A model generated the notes under the pieces. It ran no database searches and was not told where the DNA came from. It saw only the letters and a list, made by a program, of their open reading frames with translations. From a virus, in the IMG/VR virus record IMGVR_UViG_3300008267_000720, positions 1 through 33,403 of that record: 33,403 nucleotides of DNA; one strand, given 5' to 3'. Of the stretch, positions 26,012-33,403 are shown piece by piece. Every line of letters starts with the position of its first letter. The first letter of the stretch is position 1. The position numbers and the translations under genes are program-made.

Positions 26012-28909
26012 ATGTGCGGCAGCAACCATGCCCGATTCTCACAAGCCGAGACGAAGTATTTCGTCGGTGCGACCGAGATTCCGCGGAATCAGATTCGCGA
26101 GGAACACGGGCGCGACGGATCACGAAACACATTCGCGAAGAAGCAAACAAAGTTTTTCGCTGGAATGCGTGAGTACAGCGAGAAGCAGGTGACGCATCTG
26201 CCGTTGAATGAATTTGCGCTGAAGTTTCCGAATCGCAAATGGTTTCTCGTGCAGGGATTTGGAAACAAACGGTTCAGCGTCGATAATCCCGGCCCACACC
26301 GGGGTGCATTGGTGTCATGGGAAACCGATTGGCGACCCATCGACCGCGTGGTGAACTTCAGTAAAACCCCGCAACCAAGCGTTTGCGATGCGCGATGCCG
26401 CAACGCGACAGGAATGGATTGTGATTGCTCTTGTGGTGGATCACAACACGGTGTGAATGTCGCAATGTCCCGCGCCCGGTTCGCAGCCGAGGACCTCGAC
26501 CTGCGTCCGACCGCGGAGATGGCGGCGAACGCCGAGCGCGGACTCGCGCTCCGCGAGGAGCACGGCAAGGGCGGAACGGCTGTCGGGGTCGCTCGCGCTC
26601 GCGACATCAAGAACAGGGCGAACCTTTCGCCCGACACGGTCAAGCGCATGCACTCGTTCTTCAGCCGTCACGAAGGCAACCAGAAGGGCGGCGAGGACGA
26701 CGCCGGATACATCGCGTGGCTGCTGTGGGGAGGCGACGCTGGCAAGGCGTGGGCCGCTCGCAAGGCCGCGCAGATCAACAAGGACACCAACATGAAGAAC
26801 GCACGCAAGGCAGGGTTTGCGTTGGACGACATCGGTAGCCGCGAGCGACTCAAGGAGTCCATTCAGCGACACCAGTTCTACACCGACAGGATCCGGCGAG
26901 CGCAGGCCGAGTTCCGCGTAGCCTTCCGAGAGGACTTTGGGATAAACGCCGACCCAGAGGTGATCCGCGACCTGAACGCAGTCGTGGACCGGGCGATTGC
27001 AGATAGCCAGCGCAACCCTAAGAAGGCCGCTGCGGATCTCCGAGCGTGGGCGGACGGCATCACCAGCATGTGGATGCACCACGACCACGGAAAGCGCACC
27101 GCGCTGGCGGCGCGGCAGATCGCGATGCAGATGGCAAACCTCGCGTCGTCTGGGTTTGCACGCAAGGCCACACCAAACAAGGACCGATTCTCAATGGACA
27201 TGCAAAGCAAACTGATGGACCTGACGCGGCGGTTTGGCTTCAAGCCTTCGCGAGTCATCGTGCGTGGAACGCACGGCACGATCCTGTTTGAGGACCAGCC
27301 GGGAGAGGCCACGCGATACAAGCAGAAACTTGCGCCTGTGATGAAGGCAATGGGAATCCCCGACTCGGCAATCAAGGCGCGGGAGGTCTCGTACCCAGAG
27401 GAGGACGGCGAGCCAGCGACGCACACGGGCGTGGTGGAGATTGACTACGCCGTGCTGGCAAATGTCAAGGCTTCCCGCCCCGGCGCGAAGGCGGCGTTCA
27501 GCGTTGATTCTCGCATCGAAGTCCTGCGGCAGAAGGTGCAGACCTACATCGCCAAGGGCGGATCGTGGCAGGGACTCGACAAGCCCGAGGGTCTTGCGAA
27601 ACTCGTTGGCGACATCATCAACGGGTCATTCCGTCCAACCGACACGGGCATGGACAATGTCGAATCGCGGCTTCGCAAGTACCACGGCATGAACTTCTCC
27701 CGCACGGGCGCGAAGTCGGCGTTCGCCGTCAAGAAGTCGGTAGGTGGTCAGTTGGTGACGCTGGTCAAGGACGCAAAGGGCGCAGATTGGGTGTCCTACT
27801 GGGCGGATTGGAGCAGCCCGACAGATGTACGCGTCAAGCGGCACGGCAAGTTGGTCGAATACACCGATGGCCGCGTCGTCCTGCGCGATACTGCAGGGAA
27901 CATCGTGAGCGAGGGACGCGCAGGCTACGGCAGCATGTCGCCTATCCGCGCAAGTCGCACGGGCGCGAAGTCGGCGTTCGCCGCCAACAATGTTGACCTC
28001 TGGAACTACTTTGCTCGGAGTGACTTCATCATGGTCAAGCAGAATCCGACCGAACTTGCCAACTACGAGCGGTTTGCCAAGAAGGCGTTGAGCATGGCCG
28101 ATTTCACGCCTCCGGCGCGGCAGGGTGATGGCCCGAGCCTGCATCAGATGGCGAAGGAGGCGCTGGCGGACATCGCGAAGTACAAGGAAACCGTCTACCG
28201 CCACAAGAACCGCGCCCCGTGGGACACCTACGCTCGCCCCGGCGCGAAGGCGGCGTTCGCGCACCCGTCGTGGCATGAGGGGATCCTCGGCAAGGACACC
28301 GCACCAGCGCTCGCGGCGTATTCGTGGATCGACCGCAGCAATGTCCCGGTGCAGGGCCGCACGCAGACCCTGCTCGCGGACCTCGCGGCAGGCGTCCATG
28401 CGACCAGCCCGAACCTGTCGATTGAGCAGGCCGTGCTCGCAGCCGCCAAGGACATGGTCCGCAAGGGCGTGGCGACAGGCGACCTGCGCGAGTGGGCCGC
28501 GAACGGCGGCAAGTTCTCGCGCCCCGGCGCGTCCGAGGCTTTCGCGCTTGGTCGCGTGTCAACCGCCGCCACGCCGCAGGCCGACGAGGCTCTGACCGCG
28601 CTCGCCGCGAAGGTGGGCCGCGAGCACACCGTGAGCCTGTTCAAGCGATGGGCCGAGGGCAAGGCCGCGATGTCGCGAGGCGACGGCAAGGCAAGTTTCA
28701 GCGGCGGCAACTACTACACCGTCGCCGCACACATCGCAAGCGACCCCGCAGGGGAGCGAAACTTTCAGGATCTTGCGGAGGCAAAGGCTTACGCAAAGGT
28801 CATGCTGGACGCGGCAAAGTCGCGGGCAAAGGGCAAGCCCGTGGTTGTCGATGTCTACCCCGTGGTGAACTATTCTCCGCAGGCTGCGGTTATGACCTTG
28901 AAGGCGTGA
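26012..28909 (+). CDS. Large multi-segment polyprotein with repeated SR-x-GAK-x-AF linkers
   Basis: This 965-residue protein lies between terL and the portal gene. Residues ~120-150 hold a cysteine cluster (C125, C129, C137, C139, C141, H146). Residues ~160-260 hold G-G-T-A-V-G-V-A-R-A-R-D-I, F-F-S-R-H-E and G-Y-I-A-W-L-L-W-G-G-D-A-G, a module known from other phage multidomain and head proteins. From residue 488 on, the linker SR(P/T)GAK(S/A)AF(A/S) recurs at 488, 563, 648 and 741, with SRPGASEAFA at 836 and a weaker copy at 888. It separates segments of 40-90 residues, each of different sequence. This resembles co-injected polyvalent proteins and could be cut into pieces. The first ~450 nt are visibly AT-richer than the rest. 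Confidence 0.75.
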   Translation: MCGSNHARFSQAETKYFVGATEIPRNQIREEHGRDGSRNTFAKKQTKFFAGMREYSEKQVTHLPLNEFALKFPNRKWFLVQGFGNKRFSVDNPGPHRGALVSWETDWRPIDRVVNFSKTPQPSVCDARCRNATGMDCDCSCGGSQHGVNVAMSRARFAAEDLDLRPTAEMAANAERGLALREEHGKGGTAVGVARARDIKNRANLSPDTVKRMHSFFSRHEGNQKGGEDDAGYIAWLLWGGDAGKAWAARKAAQINKDTNMKNARKAGFALDDIGSRERLKESIQRHQFYTDRIRRAQAEFRVAFREDFGINADPEVIRDLNAVVDRAIADSQRNPKKAAADLRAWADGITSMWMHHDHGKRTALAARQIAMQMANLASSGFARKATPNKDRFSMDMQSKLMDLTRRFGFKPSRVIVRGTHGTILFEDQPGEATRYKQKLAPVMKAMGIPDSAIKAREVSYPEEDGEPATHTGVVEIDYAVLANVKASRPGAKAAFSVDSRIEVLRQKVQTYIAKGGSWQGLDKPEGLAKLVGDIINGSFRPTDTGMDNVESRLRKYHGMNFSRTGAKSAFAVKKSVGGQLVTLVKDAKGADWVSYWADWSSPTDVRVKRHGKLVEYTDGRVVLRDTAGNIVSEGRAGYGSMSPIRASRTGAKSAFAANNVDLWNYFARSDFIMVKQNPTELANYERFAKKALSMADFTPPARQGDGPSLHQMAKEALADIAKYKETVYRHKNRAPWDTYARPGAKAAFAHPSWHEGILGKDTAPALAAYSWIDRSNVPVQGRTQTLLADLAAGVHATSPNLSIEQAVLAAAKDMVRKGVATGDLREWAANGGKFSRPGASEAFALGRVSTAATPQADEALTALAAKVGREHTVSLFKRWAEGKAAMSRGDGKASFSGGNYYTVAAHIASDPAGERNFQDLAEAKAYAKVMLDAAKSRAKGKPVVVDVYPVVNYSPQAAVMTLKA
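27473..28702 (+). repeat. Linker repeats SR(P/T)GAK(S/A)AF(A/S) within the polyprotein gene
   Basis: Copies: 27473-27502 (SRPGAKAAFS), 27698-27727 (SRTGAKSAFA), 27953-27982 (SRTGAKSAFA), 28232-28261 (ARPGAKAAFA), 28517-28546 (SRPGASEAFA) and the weaker 28673-28702 (SRGDGKASFS). Copies 2 and 3 share 28 identical bases. Start-to-start spacing is 75, 85, 93, 95 and 52 residues. Related strings are M-S-R-A-R-F-A-A at residue 152 and A-R-K-A-G-F-A-L at 264. Confidence 0.9.
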
Positions 28910-28920
28910 AATACGACATC

Positions 28921-28929
28921 TGCTACCGT
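28921..28929 (+). promoter_or_regulatory. Extended -10-like box TGCTACCGT before the portal gene
   Basis: TG-C-TACCGT, seven nt before ATG 28937, with no Shine-Dalgarno in between. It follows the same layout as the boxes at 25997 and 31529 and would give a leaderless portal mRNA. The gap between the polyprotein and portal genes (27 nt) holds nothing else. Confidence 0.35.
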
Positions 28930-28936
28930 GTAAACC

Positions 28937-30415
28937 ATGCCTGACACGCCGAACGACCCCAATCCGCTCGCGAACGGGCTGACTCCGGCGCAGCGTCCTC
29001 GCAAGCCGCTCAAGGCTCCGGTTGAGCGCGGCTTGACGCAGCCTCTCGCGACCGCTGTCGAGGTGCAGCGGTCGTTCTTCACCACCGCCGACAAACTGCT
29101 GCGGAACGCGAGCATCGCGTACCGACTCAATCCGCAGTACCAGCAGATGATGCGTGCGGACGCCGACATCGAAGGCGTCCTTCGCTCGCTTCAGGTCACG
29201 CTCGCGTCGCTGGAGTGGGCGATATCGTCCACCGACGACACGAACGAGAAGGCGGTCGAACTCGCGCAGCGCATCAGCGACATCTTTGAGGCGATGCCAA
29301 GGCGCTCGGACTTCGTGCGTGCGATGCATGAGGCCGTCTGGTACGGCAGCGCAGCGACCAACATCGTCTACCGACGAGACCCCCGCCTCGGCATCGCGAT
29401 CAAGGAGTGGTATCCGTTCCACGCCGACACGCTCGCGTTCGACCAGCGGGGCAACCTCGCGATGCGCGTCGGAGCCGAGTATTCGATGCACGGGCCGTCC
29501 GAGCAGAACATCGGGTTCGACAGCCGCGTCCACATCTTCACGGACGAGGAGCGCAAGGCAATCGTCCACCACCGAGTGTTCGTGAGTGCGCCTGACTTCA
29601 ACGACCCGAACGGCACGGAGTCGATCTACCGAGGCATCGGCGCTCGCGACATCTGCTGGTTCATGTGGTTGGCGAAGCAGGAGATCCTGCAGGACGCGAT
29701 CACCTACGCGGAGCGGTACGCGATGGGAATCCGCGTCGGCTACTACCCGCTCGGGCAGGACGCAGGCCGCTCCATGATGGAGACCGTGCTGGCAAACCTG
29801 ACGAACGACAACTCGGTGCTGCTCCCGCAGAGCGGCACGGAAAAGATCTACGACATCGACATCAAGGAGCCGAATGCGGGTCGCGCTCAGGTGTTCATGG
29901 AACTGGTCAACTGGTTCAGCGGCAAGATCAAGGAGGCCATCCTCGGTCAGTCGCTGAGTAGCGAAACCGGATCCACGGGCCTCGGCTCGGGCGTCGCGTC
30001 GCTTCACGCCGACACGCTCTCGCGCATCATCCGCTACCACGCGGACGCGCTCGCGGACTCGCTGACCTGCGACTTCGTTCGCGTCGTCGCACGGATGCTC
30101 GGCGCGTCGGAGGACGAAGCGTCCTGCCTGCGGTTTGAGTTCGCGCCCGAGCGCCCCGATCCCAAGGAAAGGTTGGAGGCCATCAAGACCTTCATCGAAC
30201 TTGGCGGTTCGGTGAGCGAGCGCGAGGTCCGCGACCTCCTCGGCCTCGCGCAGCCGTCGCAGGACGAACCCGTGCTCCGGGGTGCGAGCGCCACGCCCCC
30301 GGGATCCGGCGACGCGGTCGCCGCGCTGCTGTCGGGCGGCTCCGAACCCGCCGAGGGCGTTCCGCCGTCGCCCGACGCTCCGCGCCAGTTCTCGCGCCGC
30401 ACTTGGTGGGGCTGA
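28937..30415 (+). CDS. Portal protein, Mu gp29/DUF935-like
   Basis: The product is 492 residues. The signature of the family is near residue 335: I-L-G-Q-S-L-S-S-E-T-G-S-T-G, followed by a helix with H-A-D-T-L-S-R-I-I-R-Y-H-A-D-A-L-A. Later comes G-G-S-V-S-E-R-E-V-R-D-L-L-G-L-A, the usual end block, then a disordered Pro/Ser tail. The portal ring is the DNA gateway and docks terminase and connector. It is followed four nt later by the gpF-like gene, as in Mu-like phages. Confidence 0.88.
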   Translation: MPDTPNDPNPLANGLTPAQRPRKPLKAPVERGLTQPLATAVEVQRSFFTTADKLLRNASIAYRLNPQYQQMMRADADIEGVLRSLQVTLASLEWAISSTDDTNEKAVELAQRISDIFEAMPRRSDFVRAMHEAVWYGSAATNIVYRRDPRLGIAIKEWYPFHADTLAFDQRGNLAMRVGAEYSMHGPSEQNIGFDSRVHIFTDEERKAIVHHRVFVSAPDFNDPNGTESIYRGIGARDICWFMWLAKQEILQDAITYAERYAMGIRVGYYPLGQDAGRSMMETVLANLTNDNSVLLPQSGTEKIYDIDIKEPNAGRAQVFMELVNWFSGKIKEAILGQSLSSETGSTGLGSGVASLHADTLSRIIRYHADALADSLTCDFVRVVARMLGASEDEASCLRFEFAPERPDPKERLEAIKTFIELGGSVSEREVRDLLGLAQPSQDEPVLRGASATPPGSGDAVAALLSGGSEPAEGVPPSPDAPRQFSRRTWWG

Positions 30416-30418
30416 CTT

Positions 30419-31531
30419 ATGCAGCAGGACCCTTCGCTCGCCGCGCTCCTCAAGGACGCCGCGCAGGCGTACCGCGAGGCCATCGCCGCACAGGTCGAGG
30501 GCGTGGACCCGTCCGAGCATTGGGAGCGTTGGAAGGCCGACACGGCGGCTCTGCTGCTGGCGTCGTGGGCGGCTGGGGCGCTCACGACCGTCCGGCAGGC
30601 CGGAGTCAAGCCTGCGCTGGCATCCGCCGCGGCGCAGCCCACGGCGTTCGCCCGGGGCATCCCCGAGACCGTCTACAGGTTTGAATCCGGGCCAGCGGCT
30701 TCGGTCGTTTCCCGGTTCATCAACCTGCTCCCGATGACCCGCCAGCGATGGGAGGCCCTGATTGACTACGCGTACCAAGCGGCGGGGGAGATGCAGGGCG
30801 ACGAGGCCGCGAGCGCCCTTGCGAAGATCCTCGACCGTTCCCCGAGGCTCCGCGATCTCGTTCAGGGTGCTGCGGGTCGTCCGCCTATGCCGGGTGTCAA
30901 GACCCCCAAGCGAGCGCCCGAGGCCGTCAAACGCGCCCGGACGCCCGAGGTGCAGGCCGCTGTGCAGGGGTCGTTTTTCGCGACGGGCATGACGCGGGAG
31001 CAGGTCGAGCAGACCCAGCAACTCCTCGGCAAGGTCATTCGGCAGGAGGTCACGACCAGCGTCGCCGGGAAGAAACTCCTGACGCTCGGCCTCGGAGACT
31101 TCGTGGAGCAGGCGACGCTTGAGACGGGGACCGACCTGACCTCGGCGCGGCTGGAGACGATCTACCGCACGAACCTGAACCGGGCGCAGACGCAGGGGCA
31201 ACTCGACATCTGCCGGGATGAGACGGTCAAGGCGTTCGTCCCTCTCATGCGATTCAGCGCCACGAAGGACAAGCGCACCCGCGACACGCACAAGGCGATG
31301 GACGGGTACATCGCGACTGTCGATCAGATCGACGCGATGGGGATCCCGGCTCCGCTGGGGTTCAACTGCCGCTGCGCGTGGATCCCGATCAGCGTCAACA
31401 AGGCGGTCAACGAGGGCCTGTGCGACGAGGACGGCAATCCCGACTACGAGGAGATCAAGCGCCGCAACGGATCGCGCCAGCGCCTGATTGACACAGGGCA
31501 GATTCCAGATCCGGGTTTCATCAGCGGCTGA
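30419..31531 (+). CDS. Mu gpF-like minor head protein
   Basis: The product is 370 residues. The C-terminal third has the gpF/head-morphogenesis blocks: R-L-E-T-I-Y-R-T-N-L-N-R-A-Q-T-Q, then R-F-S-A-T-K-D-K-R-T-R-D-T-H-K-A-M-D-G, then P-L-G-F-N-C-R-C. The family sits inside the prohead next to the portal and is required for head assembly. The N-terminal 190 residues are helical and less conserved. The ATG lies 4 nt after the portal stop. Confidence 0.85.
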   Translation: MQQDPSLAALLKDAAQAYREAIAAQVEGVDPSEHWERWKADTAALLLASWAAGALTTVRQAGVKPALASAAAQPTAFARGIPETVYRFESGPAASVVSRFINLLPMTRQRWEALIDYAYQAAGEMQGDEAASALAKILDRSPRLRDLVQGAAGRPPMPGVKTPKRAPEAVKRARTPEVQAAVQGSFFATGMTREQVEQTQQLLGKVIRQEVTTSVAGKKLLTLGLGDFVEQATLETGTDLTSARLETIYRTNLNRAQTQGQLDICRDETVKAFVPLMRFSATKDKRTRDTHKAMDGYIATVDQIDAMGIPAPLGFNCRCAWIPISVNKAVNEGLCDEDGNPDYEEIKRRNGSRQRLIDTGQIPDPGFISG

Positions 31532-31537
31532 TAGGAT
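31529..31537 (+). promoter_or_regulatory. Extended -10 box TGATAGGAT before a virion gene
   Basis: TGA is the stop codon of the gpF-like gene, and TAGGAT follows at 31532-31537. Six nt (CAACGC) separate it from ATG 31544. The layout is the same as before the polyprotein, and there is no ribosome site. Confidence 0.45.
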
Positions 31538-31543
31538 CAACGC

Positions 31544-32086
31544 ATGGCCGACGCAACGATCACCACTCCGCAGCGCAACTACAGCCTGCTCGCATCCGCC
31601 AGCACGCCGACCTCGTTCGCGGCGCTGTCGATCACCTCGCGCCCGAGCACGGGCGTCGTGTGGGACTACCAGACCACGGGAGCGAACGCATCGCCGTCGC
31701 TCATCCGTCTCATGCCGTGGTGCGGAACCGCAGCGGCGGGCGCGAGCGGTTCGATGCGCGTCGTCGGCTGGTCGCGCATCTCCGCAAGCGAAGGCGACCG
31801 CTGGCTCCCGTCGATCCTCGGTGAGTTCACGCTCACCTTCAGCACGACGCTCGGGAACATCCCGTCGTGGACGCTCGACACGAACACCGTGCGGCCCTAC
31901 CAACTCGTCTCGCAGGCGGCGAATGCTCCTGCAGCGTACCTGTACAGCCCCGGCAGCACGAACACCGCTGCGTCCGAGCCGTGCGAGATTCTGCTCGACT
32001 GCAAGGGCGCACAGGTCGTGACCGTGCAGTTCGCGATCACCGCATCGCCGTCCGCGACGATGGGCGTCCTGTACACCACCCTCTGA
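31544..32086 (+). CDS. Beta-rich virion-type protein (180 aa), unknown
   Basis: Thr/Ser/Ala-rich alternating strands run along the whole length (S-F-A-A-L-S-I-T-S-R, F-T-L-T-F-S-T-T-L, Q-V-V-T-V-Q-F-A-I-T). It lies between the gpF-like gene and the SGNH hydrolase. It could be a small capsid-surface or fibre protein that carries or pairs with the hydrolase. No family is recognised. No Shine-Dalgarno is seen; it has the leaderless-type box. Confidence 0.55.
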   Translation: MADATITTPQRNYSLLASASTPTSFAALSITSRPSTGVVWDYQTTGANASPSLIRLMPWCGTAAAGASGSMRVVGWSRISASEGDRWLPSILGEFTLTFSTTLGNIPSWTLDTNTVRPYQLVSQAANAPAAYLYSPGSTNTAASEPCEILLDCKGAQVVTVQFAITASPSATMGVLYTTL

Positions 32087-32095
32087 GGCACACCG

Positions 32096-33403
32096 ATGCG
32101 AGCGATCCGCAGCCGACAGATGTTCAACGAGAGCGACACGCTGGTGCAGCCTGCCAGCATCGCGTTCGGCTCGCTGCGCCCGTCGCAGTTCATCTCGGAT
32201 CTTGCGGCTGGTCGCGACAGCCTCGACATCGTCGTTGTAGGTGACAGCAACACAGGCTCGGCGCTTGCAGACATGTGGGGGTATCACCACGGGCTGCAGC
32301 AGGCGCTGTTCAACCGCGGCTACACCTGCTACGCGACTCCCGTCTGTCCTGTCGTCACGGGATTCACGACGAACCCAGCGGTAGCATCACCGAACATCTG
32401 GCGCGGGGCCGTCAACATGGAGTCCGGCGGGAATGCCGGGAATGCTCCGTTGCTCGACGGAAACACAAGCGGAGGTTCCACGCCGTATGCGGTCTGGAAT
32501 CCCGGAACGACTTGGACGCGCTACGGCAGCAGCACATCGGTTCCGCCCTACATGGAGAGTTGGGCATACCTCGCGAACAGCACCCAATACTTTTCAACTA
32601 ACGGGGTTGGCCTCGACATCGGCCATCCGCTGAACACGAATGGAAATGTGCTGCGATATCGGGTGCGCTACGGGCGATTCGTCGGCTCAGGTGGATACAT
32701 CTGCCCAATCGTGCTGAATATCGTTTCACCTTCCCCCACAATTGCTACCTCTAAAGCCGCGTTTAGTGCGCTGAGTGTCTCTGGCGGGGTCGATCCCATC
32801 GCAGCGGAGGTTTCGTGGACCGCGAACGGCACGAACGCATACCGAGGCGGATGGGGGTACACCGGGCCTGATGGAAGTGGAATCGTCACCAAAGGCCCAG
32901 TTGCCGTCCACTCTCACAGCATGTACCGCGCCACAAAGGGCTGGGCGGTCACATCGCACGGCTATCAGGGCGGCGAAACCTCGACGCAGATCGCGACCAG
33001 ACTAGACACCGTCAAGGGCGCACCACTTCGGGAGCACCTCACGGAACTTCGCGCACGGCAGATCGCAGCCGGAGGCACAGGCCGCGTGCTCGTCATGGTG
33101 CAGAGCGGCACGAACGGAACGGATACCGCGGCGACATGGGTTGCCGCCCACAAGACAATCTGGGCGTCGTACCGGACGGCGTGGGCGACCCTAGGGTATC
33201 CGCCCAACGACCTCGCCATCGTTTCGTGGGTTTCTCATCCGCTTGACGCCAACGACAGCAGCAGCACGGGCGCATCTATCGGGAACCTGCAGGCATGCCG
33301 CGTCGCATCGCAGCAGATGGCGCTGGACAACCCGGACATGTGCGTCGTGAATGTCAAGGCGCTGGCGTCCTACGAGCAGTTGCTCTGGGCTGGCGGCAAC
33401 GGC
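32096..33403 (+). CDS. SGNH/GDSL-type hydrolase, N-terminal part (continues at 1-201)
   Basis: The frame starts at ATG 32096 and is open to the end of the window; it continues at position 43 and stops at 199-201 (488 residues in total). D-I-V-V-V-G-D-S-N at residues 45-53 is block I with the nucleophile Ser51. V-M-V-Q-S-G-T-N-G near residues 334-341 is block III with Asn340. A candidate catalytic His is at 456. SGNH enzymes are esterases or deacetylases, and phage versions on virions often remove acetyl groups from host surface sugars. About 200 residues lie between blocks I and III, including an AT-richer stretch (about 32580-32770), so an inserted domain is likely. GAGG lies 7 nt before the ATG. 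Confidence 0.75.
   Translation, partial: MRAIRSRQMFNESDTLVQPASIAFGSLRPSQFISDLAAGRDSLDIVVVGDSNTGSALADMWGYHHGLQQALFNRGYTCYATPVCPVVTGFTTNPAVASPNIWRGAVNMESGGNAGNAPLLDGNTSGGSTPYAVWNPGTTWTRYGSSTSVPPYMESWAYLANSTQYFSTNGVGLDIGHPLNTNGNVLRYRVRYGRFVGSGGYICPIVLNIVSPSPTIATSKAAFSALSVSGGVDPIAAEVSWTANGTNAYRGGWGYTGPDGSGIVTKGPVAVHSHSMYRATKGWAVTSHGYQGGETSTQIATRLDTVKGAPLREHLTELRARQIAAGGTGRVLVMVQSGTNGTDTAATWVAAHKTIWASYRTAWATLGYPPNDLAIVSWVSHPLDANDSSSTGASIGNLQACRVASQQMALDNPDMCVVNVKALASYEQLLWAGGNG
33362..33403. repeat. Terminal direct repeat, copy 2
   Basis: Identical to bases 1-42; it closes the map into a circle. See copy 1. Confidence 0.9.

Noticed and set aside
27473-28702. A CRISPR array
   Set aside because: The repeats are inside one coding frame, differ in DNA and have 52-95-codon spacing with conserved reading frame. 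This is a protein-level repeat. No CRISPR-like array was seen elsewhere in the window.
28559-32290. A 1243-codon open frame on the minus strand
   Set aside because: It lies antisense to the polyprotein, portal and gpF-like genes, which have clear family motifs. GC-rich codon bias keeps this opposite frame open, and the translation is low-complexity Arg/Ala/Val.
1-33403. tRNA genes
   Set aside because: I found no cloverleaf with a T-loop GTTC-A-A motif and matching acceptor stem in the intergenic regions, which are few and short.

Overview
The window is a GC-rich (well above 60% by eye) double-stranded DNA tailed-phage genome that is complete in circular form. Bases 1-42 are identical to bases 33362-33403, so the unique map is about 33,361 bp and one gene (an SGNH hydrolase) runs across the ends. 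The head genes are Mu-like: DUF935/gp29-type portal, gpF-type minor head protein, gpI-type protease-scaffold, gp36-type connector and gpG-type morphogenesis protein. The tail genes are those of a non-contractile siphovirus: a chaperone pair with a -1 frameshift, a short tape measure, and no sheath. I see no transposase, integrase, DNA polymerase, primase or replicative helicase, so replication must lean on the host. An o-spanin-like lipoprotein suggests a diderm host. Several genes have an extended -10-like box 6-7 nt before the ATG and no Shine-Dalgarno, which suggests a host that tolerates leaderless mRNAs. The host cannot be named from the sequence.

Layout: two arms diverge from a control region at about 21.1-21.78 kb and converge at about 14.74-14.91 kb. 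The leftward arm (21.03 down to 14.91 kb, minus strand) is the presumed early/recombination region. It holds short uncharacterised genes, a divergent CsrA-like protein, small HTH proteins, a RusA-type resolvase, an Erf-type annealing protein and a Gp157-family protein. The rightward arm starts at 21.78 kb with small genes and a GP88-family protein. It continues through terminase, a 965-residue repeat-linked polyprotein, portal, gpF and the SGNH hydrolase, and crosses the map ends. After that come protease-scaffold, decoration, capsid, connector and tail genes, fibre-like proteins, a lysis cluster, an excisionase-like HTH protein, a 652-residue protein that is about 9% cysteine, and a small C-x-C protein.

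The most unusual features are these. (1) A gene-free, highly structured minus-strand segment of about 530 nt has a candidate promoter and an intrinsic terminator, and is a candidate large ncRNA. (2) Five copies of a promoter-leader cassette share a conserved 16-bp spacer, a covarying leader hairpin and an identical Shine-Dalgarno block. (3) The 965-residue protein is built of small segments separated by at least five near-identical linkers of the type SR(P/T)GAK(S/A)AF(A/S). (4) The tail chaperone has a textbook -1 frameshift element with a perfect 12-bp stem. (5) The protease-scaffold and the capsid N-terminus share a V-GGG-x-STYVP motif. (6) The giant cysteine-rich late protein has no recognisable relatives.

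How the parts probably work together: the control region drives early expression leftward from several identical promoters, possibly coordinated by one regulator. The rightward arm is a long, tightly coupled transcription unit with many 4-bp ATGA/GTGA overlaps, re-initiated by internal leaderless-type promoters before the terS candidate, the polyprotein, the portal and a virion gene. No endolysin was recognised, and one of the unknown late proteins may fill that role.
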